DNA of 64,000 bases from positions 8,184,001 to 8,248,000 of the forward strand of contig JAPFFF010000002.1 of the NCBI GenBank assembly GCA_039105265.1. The letters are read 5' to 3'. This document shows, piece after piece, positions 38,498 through 49,424 of this stretch. Position numbers and translations under genes: made by a program. Numbering within the stretch: the first letter of the stretch is position 1; the number at the start of each line of letters is the position of its first letter. The stretch comes from Tritrichomonas musculus. Taxonomy: Eukaryota; Parabasalia; Tritrichomonadida; Tritrichomonadidae. The notes under the pieces are model-generated. The model searched no databases. It worked only from the letters and a program-made list of their open reading frames with translations, and was not told the origin of the DNA.

Positions 38498-41219
38498 TCA
38501 TTTTGAAAGCAATTGCTTAATCTCACGATTTTCAGAATAGTCGATGGGTTTTTTCCCATAATTGTCTTCAATATTAATGTCAATCTCTTTCTTTTCGAGC
38601 AAAAGTTTTATTATTTCAAGATTTCCTATTTCAACTGCAAGATGTAAGGCTGCTTTTTGCTCCATTTGATTATTACTTGAACGATCTAGAATGTAATTGA
38701 AAGATATGATTTCTGATTTTATTGAAAGATAGGATTTTAAATATAATTAAAAAATATGAAAAATTTTAAGAATATTGATATCAAGTTTGTCATTTGTTAA
38801 TAAAAGTTTCACAATTTCAATGTTTTCTTTTTCAATGGCCAAATATAATGCAGCTTTATAAACATATATTATATCGAAATATCATTGAATGATATGATTT
38901 TGAATGTAATTGAATGATATGATTTTGAATTCCATTCAAAGATATGATTTTGTACTTCATTCATAGATATGATTTAAAATTTCATAGAAAGTTATGATTT
39001 TGAATGTAGTCGAAAGATATGATTTTGAATGATATTGAATGATATAATTTTGAATTATATTGAAAGATATGATTTTGAATTTCATTGAAAGATATGATTT
39101 TGAATTCTATTGAAAGATATGATTTTGAATTCCATTCAAAGATATGGTTTTTAATTTTATTGAAAGATATGATTTTGAATGTAGTCGAAAGATATGATTT
39201 TGAATGATATTGAATGATATGATATTGAATGTAATTGAATGATATGATTTTGAATTCGATTGAAAGATATGTTTTTGAATTTCATTCAAAGATATGATTT
39301 TGAATGTAATTGAATGATATGGGTTTCAATCGTATTAAATGTTATGAAAAATATTAAGAATATTGATATCAAGTTTGTCATTCGTTAATAAAAGTTTCAC
39401 AATTTCAATGTTTTCTTTTTCAATGGCCAAATATAATGCTGTATTATAAATCATTATATTATTAAAATTTCATTGAAAGATATGATTTTGAATTTCATTG
39501 AAAGATATGATTTTGAATTCTATTGAAAGATATGATTTTGAATGATATTGAAAGATATGATTTTGAATGATATTGAATGATATGATTTTGAATTTTATTG
39601 AAAGACATGATTTAGAATTATATTGAAAGATATAATTTTGAATTCTATTAAAAGATATGATTTTGAATTCTATTTAATGATATGATTTTGAATTATATAT
39701 AATGATATGATTTTGAATTCTATTAAAAGATATGATTTTGAATTATATTGAAAGACATGATTTTGAATTCTATTAAAAGATATGATTTTGAATTCTATTA
39801 AAAGATATGATTTTGAATTCTATTGAAAGATATGATTTTGAATTTTATTGAAAGATATGATTTTGAATTCTATTGAAAGATATGAGCTTAAATTTTATGA
39901 AAAGTTATGAAAAATATTAAGAATATTGATGTCAAGTTTGTCATTCGTTAATAAAAGTTTCACAATTTCAATGTTTTCTTTTTCAATGGCCAAATATAAT
40001 GCGGTCTTATAAATTAATATTATATCAAAATTTCATTGTAAGATATGCTTTTGAATGTAATTGATTAATATAATTTAAACATAATTAAATAATTGTCAAT
40101 TGAAATTTCTTTTTTATTTATATCTATATCTTTACCTTTCAAAAGAATATCAACAAATATACAATAATCGTACTTGCACAAGTTGTAAAATGAAGATTCA
40201 CTAATTGAATCATTTTTCATAAAGGCGAAATTATAATATTTGAGACACTGATTGATTGTATCCTGCGAATTTTCTTCATCATTTTGCATGAAGTTGTTTA
40301 TGAAGTAATTTGCAATGTCGTTGTGGTGGCATTTGATTGACTCATAAAAGACTTGTTTGTACGACTTATCCTTTATTTCAACATGGTTATCCTCAAGAAA
40401 ATGAATTATTTCTGCATTTTGACCATGAATGGCCAAATCCCACAACGATGGCGTTAATTCAACTCCTTCAAGTCGCAAGTGGTTAAAAATTTGAATTGAG
40501 CCAAAAAATGCAGCATACTCAATCAATGATAATCCTTTATCTCTTCTTTTTTTGGCTTTAAGTAAAAATGAATTTGTTTCATAAATTGATGGTCGAATTT
40601 TTGCGTTAAGTGAAACACAATTTCTATTAACGTGCGCAACAAAATCAGTAATCATGTCATTTCGGATCAATTCACAGATTTGACTGTCATTTTCGCCTTC
40701 ATTTCGTTTTTCATAGAAATTTTCAGGCAATTCTTTCTTTATTTTTTCATCCAAATATTTTGGAAACCACTTTTCATTGATGAATGGTTGAATTTCTGGC
40801 TGAAAATACTGAGGATATTTGGCGTTTATGTATTTGTTTGTATTTGTAATGTTTTTAACGATATATTCATCAAAAATTATTATTTGCTGTTCAATGAGAA
40901 ATAAAAGAATCCTTTTATTGCTCTTAAAAACATTGAATATTTCGGAATTTGAAAAGTAATTTTTGATATCTTCTTTGAAAATGAGTAAAATTCTTTCGAT
41001 TTTACTGAAAAAAAGGGGAAAACGATGATGGTTGTTCGCTATTTTGGAAATTAAGCGTAGTAATGATAAAAAATAATAATGGTTATCACTTACTATTAAA
41101 TTATTTAATTTATCTTCGAGAATAAGAAAATTTATATCTGAATTGGCTTCTTCTTCAAGAAAGTTCAGAATGTGTTCTTGGATTTCATTCATCATATGCA
41201 AGTATTCCTGAGAACTCAT
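38498..41219 (-). pseudogene. Ankyrin locus 1: N-terminal ORF plus four ankyrin cassettes separated by 25-bp repeat arrays
   Basis: The 384-codon N-terminal ORF (41219-40065; MSSQEYLHMMNEIQEHILNF) has all family landmarks (EGENDSQICELIRND, SIYETNSFLL, LIEYAAFFGSIQIF, SIKCHHNDIANYF) and ends in a stop after KEISIDNYLIMFKLY. Downstream, on the same strand, single ankyrin cassettes reading about [YK]TALYLAIEKENIEIVKLL lie at about 40014-39908, 39452-39346 and 38865-38758. A C-terminal cassette (AALHLAVEIGNLEIIKLLL, PIDYSENREIKQLLSK, stop) ends at 38498. The spacers are 25-bp arrays. The cassettes are well preserved while the spacers contain stops, and each boundary falls in the loop between ankyrin repeats. 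Either the gene is broken, or the cassettes are joined by an unrecognised route. The 5' ORF alone could still be expressed. Confidence 0.65.
38875..40064 (-). repeat. 25-bp minisatellite arrays of ankyrin locus 1
   Basis: Sense strand consensus TCAAAATCATATCTTTCAA plus about 6 variable bases, period 25. There are two long arrays (39345-38875 and 39900-39455, roughly 17-18 units each) and a short remnant at 40064-40015. The C3-C4 gap (38661-38757) holds about 3 more degenerate units. The orientation is the same as that of the ankyrin cassettes. Confidence 0.85.
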
Positions 41220-41319
41220 GATCTTTAATAAAATAACAAATTTCTTTCAATGGAACCACTTTTTGAATAAAAATAACAAGAATAAAAATGTCAACAACTT
41301 TTTATGAGAAAAAAATTAT

Positions 41320-42505
41320 TCAGAAAGGAATTCGAGTTTTTTCTGCTTCGGCTTGATCTTGCTCAAATATTCGGTTTCTAAATGAATAATTACATAAATA
41401 ATAATTATTAAATAGTGAAATAATTAATAATTATTTATTTAAAAACAGACTTGTTAAAGAAAAGAACCAAAATTATATATCATATTCTCAAACATTTATT
41501 ATCTACTATAGGATAATAAATAATAGATGCAGTTTCATCCTCACAAACTGCAATAATAATGTATTCTTCCTTTATATAACTCAATTTAATTACTCTAGAT
41601 TCTCACTAAAAATTTGATTCCCTAAAATCATATAGAAAGCTTCAAAAACAAAAATATAGTTTTCATTATCTGCGACAACCAAGTAATCAAATGATCCAGG
41701 AAAAGAAGTGGCTTTTGTTATTGCAACAATTCTTATACAATTATCAAGTTTACAAGTTCTTATTTTTTCTCCATTTATGCTGAATAAAACAAGTTTTTCG
41801 ATCTCAACTCCTTTTTTATATTTTAACATTGAAACAATCACAAAGCCAAAAGTGTCAGTAATAATATTTATTGGCTTTCCACTTATCTCAATCGCCTTCT
41901 TAATTTTTAATTTAATTATGTCTAAAGAAGAGAATAAAATACAATTGTCTTTTGTTCCTAATATTAATGCACAAAATAAAGGATTCATTGCAATGCAGTT
42001 GATTGGTTCTTTATATGAAAATAATTTGCCAGAATATTTATATTGGCTAGGATATTGATATTTGTTACCTAATGAATTTAAAAGACATTTAATTCTATAA
42101 ATTTCAACTGTTGAATCGTTTGATGATATTGCAAGCCAACCTTCTGAATCGGTTTCAATTGAGATGATATCAAAACTCTTCTCAATAAATTTTTTCAATT
42201 TTTTCTCTTTTGCAATTAACAACTAAACATGAAAGGTTGTTAACAACAAAACAAACTATACCAGAGTCAACAAATTCAACTAAACTAATTTACCTTGATT
42301 TAATAATGCTCTTTAATTCATTTTTTCCTTTCCAAAATCCTAAGTTAAAAAAAAAGTCATTTTTCTTCTTAAGAGATACACCCAATTCATTTTGTTTCAA
42401 TAAATTGATGTCTACAAAATTGCTATATATGGTTCCATCTTGGTCAAAATAAGTGAAAGAAAATCTATGATTATGTATATCAATCTTGACTTCACACGAA
42501 ATCAT
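41320..42505 (-). pseudogene. C-terminal remnant of a WD40 protein, probably BEACH family
   Basis: Minus-strand blocks in several frames form one degraded gene. They are 42505-42290 (MISCEVKIDIHNHRFSFTY, FVDINLLKQNELGVSL), then FVDSGIVCFVVNNLSCLVVN. Next comes a 210-codon open block (42222-41590) with ISIETDSEGWLAISSNDSTV, NCIAMNPLFCALILGTKDN and FDYLVVADNENYIFVFEAFY. A frameshift follows into VIKLSYIKEEYIIIAVCEDE. After an AT-rich insertion, the tail IFEQDQAEAEKTRIPF ends at TGA 41320-41322. WD40-like strands and the FDYLVV...FEAFY motif resemble the C-terminal end of trichomonad BEACH proteins. That assignment is from memory of the family and tentative. The BEACH domain itself is absent. 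Confidence 0.55.
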
Positions 42506-42540
42506 TGGTGATGTATGACATAATTTTTGAATGGATTCAA

Positions 42541-42650
42541 AATTAATTCTTTTATGATTTTTAAATTTTGAATGGATTGAATGGTTAACTTTTGATAATT
42601 AATTCTTTTATGATTTTTAAATTTTGAATGGATTGAATTGATTATCAATT
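42541..42650. repeat. 56-bp tandem duplication
   Basis: The phrase beginning AATTAATTCTTTTATGATTT at 42541 recurs at 42597 with few changes; a partial third match (ATTTTTGAATGGATT) precedes it. It lies in non-coding DNA just upstream of the WD40 remnant. Confidence 0.8.
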
Positions 42651-42905
42651 TTTTGTATGAGTTTTCACAAATCATATTACTGATCTTAACAACTAACACC
42701 TCAACGATTTCAATTATTATTAATGTTTAACTTTTAAACATTAATATTATAAATAATTGATGTTTAACTTTTTCTTTCATTCCTCATTGCCCAAAATAAA
42801 AAGTTATAATAAAAATTATGTTAAAGAAATTTATTTAAATAAAGTTAGTATGAAAAAGATTCCATACATTAATGTTTAAAAAATCATCAATTCCGGAGAC
42901 ATTCA

Positions 42906-44651
42906 TCAATGCCCATATGATGGAAGAGTAGATTTATGTTTAGCGATTAGCTTTTCAACAGCAATTATTTCGGAATTAGTCAGTTCAACTACTTTGTAGT
43001 GATTTTCAGCAAGTTCATCCAGTATTTCTTCGAAACTTGGGCGATCTTTCGGTTCTAAATTCCAGCATCTATTGATGAGCTTACGTGAAAACTCTGTGAA
43101 TGTCTCCGGAATTGCTGGTTTTTTATGCTGAAAGATATCCTTGAGCTTTATCTTCTGGACGTCACCGCCAAGAACAAAGAAGATCAAAACTCCGAATGAG
43201 TAAACGTCTACTTTTTCGTTGTAATTCTCATCTTCATCCATCACCTCAGGCGCCATATATTTTTGTGTTCCTACTCCACGTGTCATTGTTTGTTCTTCAA
43301 CTGTCATGACTTTAGAAATTCCAAAATCACAGATTTTGACTGTTCCTTCTGATGAGATCAAGATGTTTGTCGGCTTCAAGTCGCGATGAATGATTTTGTT
43401 CCAGTGGATGTACTTCATCCCTTCAGCAATCTGATAAATTGAAAACACAATTTGCTCCTTGCTAAGTAAATTGCCTTTAATTGCCTGCTCCAAATTACGG
43501 GGACAAAATTCAAGGAGGATGAATGGAGGATGATTTTCATCGCTCATAAATATTCCGTGTGTTTTCAGGATATTCGGATGGGAAAGACGATTCATTATTT
43601 CATACTCAAAAATGAAATGCTTGAAGCTGCTGGTGTCTGCTTTGCTCACATTCATCTCTTTGAGTGCATAGATTTCTTTTTTAGTAACTTTGAAAACTTT
43701 GCCGCCACCGCCACTCCCGAGTTCTTCAATTTTATCGAGACCTTTAATCGTCTCTTCATCTAAGAACTCAATGCCTAAATTCACCCGAGGTTCCTCCTGG
43801 TTGTGCGATTGCTGATTCTGCTGTGATTTAAGATTTGAATTTTCTTTCTGTAATTGCAAAATCACCTTTTCATTATCTTCTTTCTCTTTTAGAAGTTGTG
43901 ATTTTAGATTTGAATTTTCTTTCTGTAATTGCAAAATCACCTTTTCATTATCTTCCTTCTCTTTTAGAAGTTGTGATTTTAGATTTGAATTTTCTTTCTG
44001 TAATTGTAAAATCACCTTTTCATTATCTTCCTTCTCTTTTAGAAGCTGTGATTTTAGATTTGAATTTTCTTTCTGCAATTTTAAGATTTCTTCTTCTTTT
44101 TCTTTCAACAAGTTTGTATTATTCATCTCTAAAGGAAGGCCAGAACTGTTAGCATCTTTTTGTGCACTTTGATTGATGCTTTTGGTTGAAACGCTTTGTT
44201 CAATTTGATTGTTTTTCACCCGATTATTTAGGCATACTGGACGGTTTGGGCAGTTTGGCGGTGATTCGCCTATGAACACCATTGAATTCTGGCAGCCAGC
44301 GATGCAGAACGATGCACCACTTGTTATTGATGTCTCAACAGGATGGTATAAGATACTATTGGCATCGATGTTGATGAAAAGCTGGCCAAAACTGTTGACT
44401 CCACATCCCAGTATTTCCCCATTGTTTGTCAAGAAAAGAGAATGTTCAGTGCCAGCCGAAGCCGATACAATTTTGTATTTATTCAATGACACAATCGGCG
44501 TGAATTTGTCGAATTCACTCACTTTTCCAAGGCCAAGTTCGCCCGATTTATTCTTTCCAATGCCAAAAACGCGTCCGTCGAAACTAACAGCCAAGCAATG
44601 CAGTTGTGTCCCACTGACTTCCTTAATGCCGATTCCGTTGAGTTCGCTCAT
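42906..44651 (-). CDS. RCC1-repeat / coiled-coil / protein kinase fusion
   Basis: 581 residues. Residues about 1-130 contain two to three RCC1-type repeats (VFGIGKNKSGELGLGKVSEF, ILGCGVNSFGQLF). Residues about 180-275 form a coiled coil built of a 25-residue unit in about 3.5 near-identical copies (EDNEKVILQLQKENSNLKSQ). The kinase domain follows at about 300-560: LGSGGGGKVF glycine loop, Lys in IYALKEM, HRDLKPTN, CDFGISK, YMAPEV and a C-lobe RPSFEEILDEL. All catalytic residues are present, so it should be active; overall it looks TKL-like. The coiled coil probably dimerises it, and the RCC1 part may bind a partner. The usual seven-blade RCC1 propeller is incomplete. Upstream of the ATG at 44651 lies a microsatellite rich in TCATTA/TCATCA. 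Confidence 0.85.
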   Translation of the reverse strand: MSELNGIGIKEVSGTQLHCLAVSFDGRVFGIGKNKSGELGLGKVSEFDKFTPIVSLNKYKIVSASAGTEHSLFLTNNGEILGCGVNSFGQLFINIDANSILYHPVETSITSGASFCIAGCQNSMVFIGESPPNCPNRPVCLNNRVKNNQIEQSVSTKSINQSAQKDANSSGLPLEMNNTNLLKEKEEEILKLQKENSNLKSQLLKEKEDNEKVILQLQKENSNLKSQLLKEKEDNEKVILQLQKENSNLKSQLLKEKEDNEKVILQLQKENSNLKSQQNQQSHNQEEPRVNLGIEFLDEETIKGLDKIEELGSGGGGKVFKVTKKEIYALKEMNVSKADTSSFKHFIFEYEIMNRLSHPNILKTHGIFMSDENHPPFILLEFCPRNLEQAIKGNLLSKEQIVFSIYQIAEGMKYIHWNKIIHRDLKPTNILISSEGTVKICDFGISKVMTVEEQTMTRGVGTQKYMAPEVMDEDENYNEKVDVYSFGVLIFFVLGGDVQKIKLKDIFQHKKPAIPETFTEFSRKLINRCWNLEPKDRPSFEEILDELAENHYKVVELTNSEIIAVEKLIAKHKSTLPSYGH

Positions 44652-44880
44652 AATTGGATGATAATGAAGATGATGAAAAAAATGATGATAATGAAGATGA
44701 TGAAAAAAATGATGATAATGAAGATGATGATAATGAAAATGATGAAAAAGAGGAGGAAGAAGAAAATGATGAAAAAGATGATGATAATGATGATGACGAT
44801 AATGAAGATGATGAAAAAGAGGAAGAAGAAAATGATGAAAAAGATGAAGAGGAGGATGAATACTATGGAGAAAAAGTTAA
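44652..44880. repeat. GATGATAATGAA-type microsatellite
   Basis: Irregular trinucleotide-like repeats (GAT/GAA/AAT). The plus strand is open and would encode an acidic D/E/N/K peptide; the minus strand gives TCATCA/TCATTA words directly before the RCC1-kinase ATG. No gene is claimed on the plus strand. Confidence 0.85.
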
Positions 44881-44918
44881 TAAATAAAACTATGATAATA
44901 ATGAAGAAGAAAAAGTGA

Positions 44919-44946
44919 GAGGGGGTTCGGGGGGCTGAGCCCCCGA
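44919..44946. other. GC-rich hairpin
   Basis: GGGGG-TTC-GGGGGGCTGAGCCCCC in a very AT-rich setting. GGGGGC (44930-44935) pairs with GCCCCC (44939-44944) around a TGA loop, with a further G5 run just upstream. It sits between the microsatellite and decayed 25-bp repeats. Confidence 0.7.
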
Positions 44947-44974
44947 TTCTTGTATATTTTTAAATAAGGTTCAA

Positions 44975-45200
44975 ACGCATGTATTTTAATGAAATTCAAA
45001 ATCAAATTATTGTATAAAGGCATAATTTCCACCAGAATTAAAATATATTTTATTTCAATAGAATTAAAAATCATATCTTTTAATATAATTCAAAATTATA
45101 TTTTTTAATGAAGTTTAAAATTTTATTTTTAAATGTAGTTCAAAATTAAATTTTTCAATGAAGTTTAAAGTAAATTATTGTATAAAATTCTATCGTAAAA
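44975..45200 (+). repeat. Decayed 25-bp repeats before an ankyrin remnant
   Basis: Degenerate units such as ATTCAAAATTATATTTTTTAA at roughly 25-base spacing, in the same orientation as those in locus 2. They lead straight into the ankyrin remnant at 45202. Confidence 0.6.
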
Positions 45201-45201
45201 T

Positions 45202-45439
45202 GATAAGACCGCATTGCATCTTGCTGCTGAAAAAGGAAATCCTGAAATTGTAAAAATTTTATTGGAGCAAGATAATATCAATATCAAAGTTAAAAATGAA
45301 ATTCATCATTAATATATTAACAGGATTAAAATCTTATTTATATAATTTTTCAATTTATTTATGAAAAACACCATTTGAAGTTGCAGATCCTCAAGTTAAA
45401 TCATTATTTCCGAATAATAACAATTGCTCAATTTTCTAA
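45202..45439 (+). pseudogene. C-terminal ankyrin remnant
   Basis: The plus strand encodes DKTALHLAAEKGNPEIVKIL, then LEQDNINIKVKNEIHH and a stop (45310-45312). After a 53-base AT-rich insert it resumes as KTPFEVADPQVKSLF and ends at TAA 45437-45439. It matches the last cassette of the ankyrin loci. No N-terminal half is present nearby. The insert again falls in the loop between two ankyrin repeats. Confidence 0.75.
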
Positions 45440-45615
45440 AAAATAATCTTATTTATTCTACTATTATATTTTTGTGCAATCATTTTTATATCTACAACTC
45501 TTTTAAATTGTTTGAATACTATTAACTAAATAGAGTTTATCAAGTTTGTGAAAATTTTCACAAATGGATTATTATAAAAAATAATAAACGTAAAACGGTT
45601 AAATAAAAATATAAA

Positions 45616-46128
45616 ATGACTAGTATAAATCTTCAATTTCATTCATTTGAATTTTCTCAAGGTGTTATAAGCCCGAATGATACAATTCGTTTAAGTATTA
45701 CTACATTACCTGATGAACAAAAACAAGCTTCTGCATTTACTGTTAATAAGATGCATCTTACAACTCCTACTTTCAAAATTAAATCATTTAATAACGTTCA
45801 AAAAATTATTATTGTTTTTAGAAAGAAAAAACTTGGCTTTATTGAGAATATTTTTGCCTCAACTGTTCTAAAATCAGAAGATTTCTCAAAATATTACGAT
45901 TCGATGAAGAGAATAAATATTTATGAGCCAATCCAACGTAAATCTCAAGAAAATGAACAAGATACTAAAGATAGAAAAGTTGTAGGAAGTATGATTGTTC
46001 AAATTACTAATACAAATACTGATGATGATGGTACTAAAGATTCTTTAAAACAAGATCAAATAGCAGAAACATCCGATGTTGATGAAGAAATAGCTGATGG
46101 CTCAATATTAACTGGGAATAAAAAATAA
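45616..46128 (+). CDS. Hypothetical protein, possibly C2-like beta-sandwich
   Basis: A 170-residue protein. Residues 1-110 alternate hydrophobic strands (INLQFHSFEFSQGVISPNDT, FKIKSFNNVQKIIIVFRKKK) in a pattern like a C2 or cumulin-type beta-sandwich. Residues 110-170 are acidic and probably disordered (TDDDGTKDSLKQ, DVDEEIADGS). I do not recognise the family with certainty. The sequence from 40 nt before the ATG through the first 7 codons is duplicated at 49425-49488. There it is followed by a stop, so this copy is the intact one. Confidence 0.6.
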   Translation: MTSINLQFHSFEFSQGVISPNDTIRLSITTLPDEQKQASAFTVNKMHLTTPTFKIKSFNNVQKIIIVFRKKKLGFIENIFASTVLKSEDFSKYYDSMKRINIYEPIQRKSQENEQDTKDRKVVGSMIVQITNTNTDDDGTKDSLKQDQIAETSDVDEEIADGSILTGNKK

Positions 46129-46674
46129 TCATTATATTAATATCTTTATTTGAAATTATTTTTAATTTGCTACTATATATATAATGATCTAATACATATT
46201 TATTTAATTCCTTTAAATATAGTTAACATTTTTTTTTTTGAATGAATCTCCAATTCCCTCTAATAGAAATTGAAGAATCAGCGCTATAAAATTGTTATGC
46301 ATATCGTCAAATTAATGAATTTGAAAATTCACAGCTTCGAATAATTGAAAAAATATCATTCAAACGTATAAATATTGTGAAATTTCAAAAAATAATTTGA
46401 GATATCAATTTATTAAGCATATTTTATCAAGTACTTGATAAGATAAATATATTGCATACTATGATAATATACTAATTCATCAGACATTTTCAAAAAAAAA
46501 TAATTAATCTATATAATTTTTGATGCTTTTTTTAATATCCTTAACGTATGAAAAAGTTTACCTTTTGAATGGTCTTAAATTGTTTGAAAAAAATCAATCA
46601 AATTTTAATATCTTTTTCAATGAGATTTTTCAAAAAATTGAATACAACAAAAAAAGAACATTTTTTTACATTCT
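46129..46674 (+). other. Intergenic, no gene seen
   Basis: 546 AT-rich bases upstream of ankyrin locus 2. Weak coding-like words near 46240-46300 lack a continuous frame. Confidence 0.45.
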
Positions 46675-49299
46675 ATGACGATGAACATTGAACAATATTT
46701 AGACAAAATAAAAAAAATACAAGAGAATTTTCTAGAATTCTTAGAAAATGTTGAAAATGTTGAAGAAAATCTTAATAATCTTAGAATTGAAATCGAAAAT
46801 ATAAAAATTCGAGATAATAAACACGATCTCAGTCTGTTTTTACATTTTATTTCAAGCATTTGCGATAATTATTGCCGTGACATCACTTTTATCAGTAAAA
46901 TCAAACGAACACTTCAACTTTTCAAGGACGACTTCAAAAAATTTTATTCAAATTCAGAAATATTCAATATTTTCAAGAAGAATAAACAAATTCTTCTTTT
47001 TCTTATAAAAGAAGAAATTATGACTTTTGATAAATCCATTGCCAAAAAAATTGGAGGATATGAATTTTCACAAAAATATTATCCACAATATTTTTTTCCA
47101 GAATTAAAACCGTTTATGAATGAAAAATTGTTTCCTAAAAATGAGTTAACTGAAGAGTTGCCTGATAGATTTAATGAAATGAGAGATAAAGGTGAAAATG
47201 GTAGTTTTATTTGCAAATTGATTCGAGAAGATTTGGTTGAAGAATTCATTGCATATATTAATAGAAATAACATCTCAGTTAATTCAACAATTAATCCATC
47301 AATTTATGAAACAAATTCATTTCTACTCGAAAAACAGATTCAATCAATGAATGGTATCACATTAATCGAATACGCTGCGTTCTTTGGATCAATTCAAATT
47401 TTCACTTTTTTGAAAAACGAAAAAGCTGAATTAACATCATCATTATGGCTTTGTGCAATTCATAGTAAAAATGCAGAATTAATTCATCTTATTGAAGAAC
47501 TTTATATCAATAAAACAGATGAAGAATTATATAAACAATGCTTCAAAGAATCAATTAGATGCCACCACAATGATATAGCAAATTATTTTATAAACAATTA
47601 CCTTGATGACAAAGATATAAATTCAGATGATACATTCATTCAAAGTTTGAAATATTATAATTTTGCATTTTTACAAAATGAACGAATAAATGAATCATCA
47701 TTCTGCCACTTATGCAATTTTGATTATTATTCATTTGTCAAATTTTTATTAGCAGGAAAAGAAGTTGATGCAAACAGTAAAACAGTTCAAATTTATATTT
47801 TCCTATGAAATTCAAAAACATATCATTCAATTATATTTAAAATTATATCTTTTAATCATATTCAAAATCATGTCTTTCAATGAAATTCATGATCATTTCT
47901 TTCAATGGAATTCATGATCACCTCTTTCAATGGAATTCAAAATTATATCTTCTAATTACATTCAAAATCATATCTTTCAATGAAATTTAAAATCATATTT
48001 TAAAATAGAATTCAAAATCATATTTTTCAATGAAATTTTAATAAAATATGAATTTTATAAAACAGCATTATATTTGTCCGTTGAAAAAGAAAACATTGAA
48101 ATCGTCAAGCTATTATTAACTAATGATAAAGTTGATATCAATCTAGGGTATATTTTCAATATATTTATATATAAAATTTCATATCATATCTTTCAACAAA
48201 ATTCAAAATCATATCTACCAATTACATTCAAAATCATATCTTTCAATTATATTCAAAATCATATCTTTCGATGGAATTTAAAATCATATTTTTCAATATC
48301 ATTCAAAACTATATCATTCAATTATATTCAATATTATATCTTTCAATGAAATTCAAAACCATATCTTTCAATTATATTCAAAATCATATCTTTCAATGCA
48401 ATTCAAAAACGTATTTTCAATGATATTTTTATATAATATAATTTTATGAAACAGCATTATATTTGGCTGTTAAAAAAGAAAACATTGAAATCATCAAGCT
48501 ATTATTAACTAATGATAAACTTGATATCAATCTTGGGAAAATTTTCAATACATTTATTTATAAAGTTAAAATCATATCTTTCAACAAAATTCAAAATCAT
48601 ATCTTTCAATTACATTCAAAATTATATCTTTCAATTACATTCAAAATCATATCATTCAATGCAATTCATATTTATATCTTCCAACAAAATTATAATCATA
48701 TCTTTCAATCAAATTCAAAATCATATCTTTCAATGGAATTCAAAATATTGTTTTTCAATGATATTCAAAATCATATCTTTCAATAATATTCGCAATCAAA
48801 TTTTTAAATATTATTCAAAATCATCTCTTTCAATTACATTCAAAATCAAATCTATCAATTATATTCAAAATCATATCTTTCAATTACATTCACAATCATA
48901 TCTTTAAATTATATTCAAAATCATATTTTTTTTAATACAATTCAAAATCATATTTTTTAATGAAATTTTAATTTTGTATAATTTCATAAAACAGTATTAT
49001 ATTTGGCTGTTGAAAAAGAAAACATCGAAATCATCAAACTATTATTAACTAATGATAAACTTGATATCAACATTGTAAATATTTTCAATATATTTATATA
49101 TAAAATTTAAAATTATAACTTTTCTGAAGCAGCATTACACCTTGCTGCACGAATAGGCAATACCAAAATAATAAAACTTTTGCTTATAAAAGAATGGATT
49201 AATATTAATATTAAAGATTGTGAAGGGAAACTTCCAATTGATTATTCTAAAAATCTTGAAATCAAACAATTGCTCAACATGATTCTCCACTCATTCTAA
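46675..49299 (+). pseudogene. Ankyrin locus 2: N-terminal ORF plus four cassettes separated by 25-bp repeat arrays
   Basis: It has the same plan as locus 1 but lies on the plus strand. The N-terminal ORF (46675-47808, 377 codons, MTMNIEQYLDKIKKIQENFL) holds KGENGSFICKLIREDLVEEF, SIYETNSFLL, LIEYAAFFGSIQIF and SIRCHHNDIANYF and ends after KTVQIYIFL. Cassettes TALYLSVEKENIEIVKLLL, TALYLAVKKENIEIIKLLL and TVLYLAVEKENIEIIKLLL lie at about 48054, 48442 and 48980. The terminal cassette (AALHLAARIGNTKIIKLLL, PIDYSKNLEIKQLL) ends at TAA 49297-49299. Between cassettes 3 and 4 there is no array, only IVNIFNIFIYKI-stop-NYNF, in frame apart from one TAA. This shows the basal linker of the family. Function, if any, is unknown. 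Confidence 0.65.
47815..48965 (+). repeat. 25-bp minisatellite arrays of ankyrin locus 2
   Basis: Period 25, core TCAAAATCATATCTTTCAA followed by variable bases (TTACAT, TGGAAT, TGAAAT, TATATT). Arrays lie at about 47815-48050, 48180-48415 and 48566-48965, roughly 9, 9 and 16 units, all in the sense orientation of the cassettes they separate. Confidence 0.85.
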
Positions 49300-49424
49300 A
49301 AAGGTAATTAAATAAAAAATTGAAAGAATTTCATTTTTCATATAAAATAAATTTTATTTATTCAGTTACTTAATACATAATTGATTACAATGTAATAATT
49401 GCTTAGGCAATAGATAGTTCATTG

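Noticed and set aside
38875-39900. Minisatellite arrays as a CRISPR-like array
   Set aside because: Units are contiguous with period 25, have no unique spacers and lie in a eukaryotic genome.
44654-44887. Acidic D/N/E/K ORF
   Set aside because: It is only the microsatellite read in one frame, with no non-repeat sequence.
47806-48060. Spacers between ankyrin cassettes as ordinary spliceosomal introns
   Set aside because: No GTAYGT-type donor or ACTAAC...ACAG-type acceptor is seen. The base before the cassette varies with codon choice (ACA, ACC, GCT), so there is no fixed AG border.
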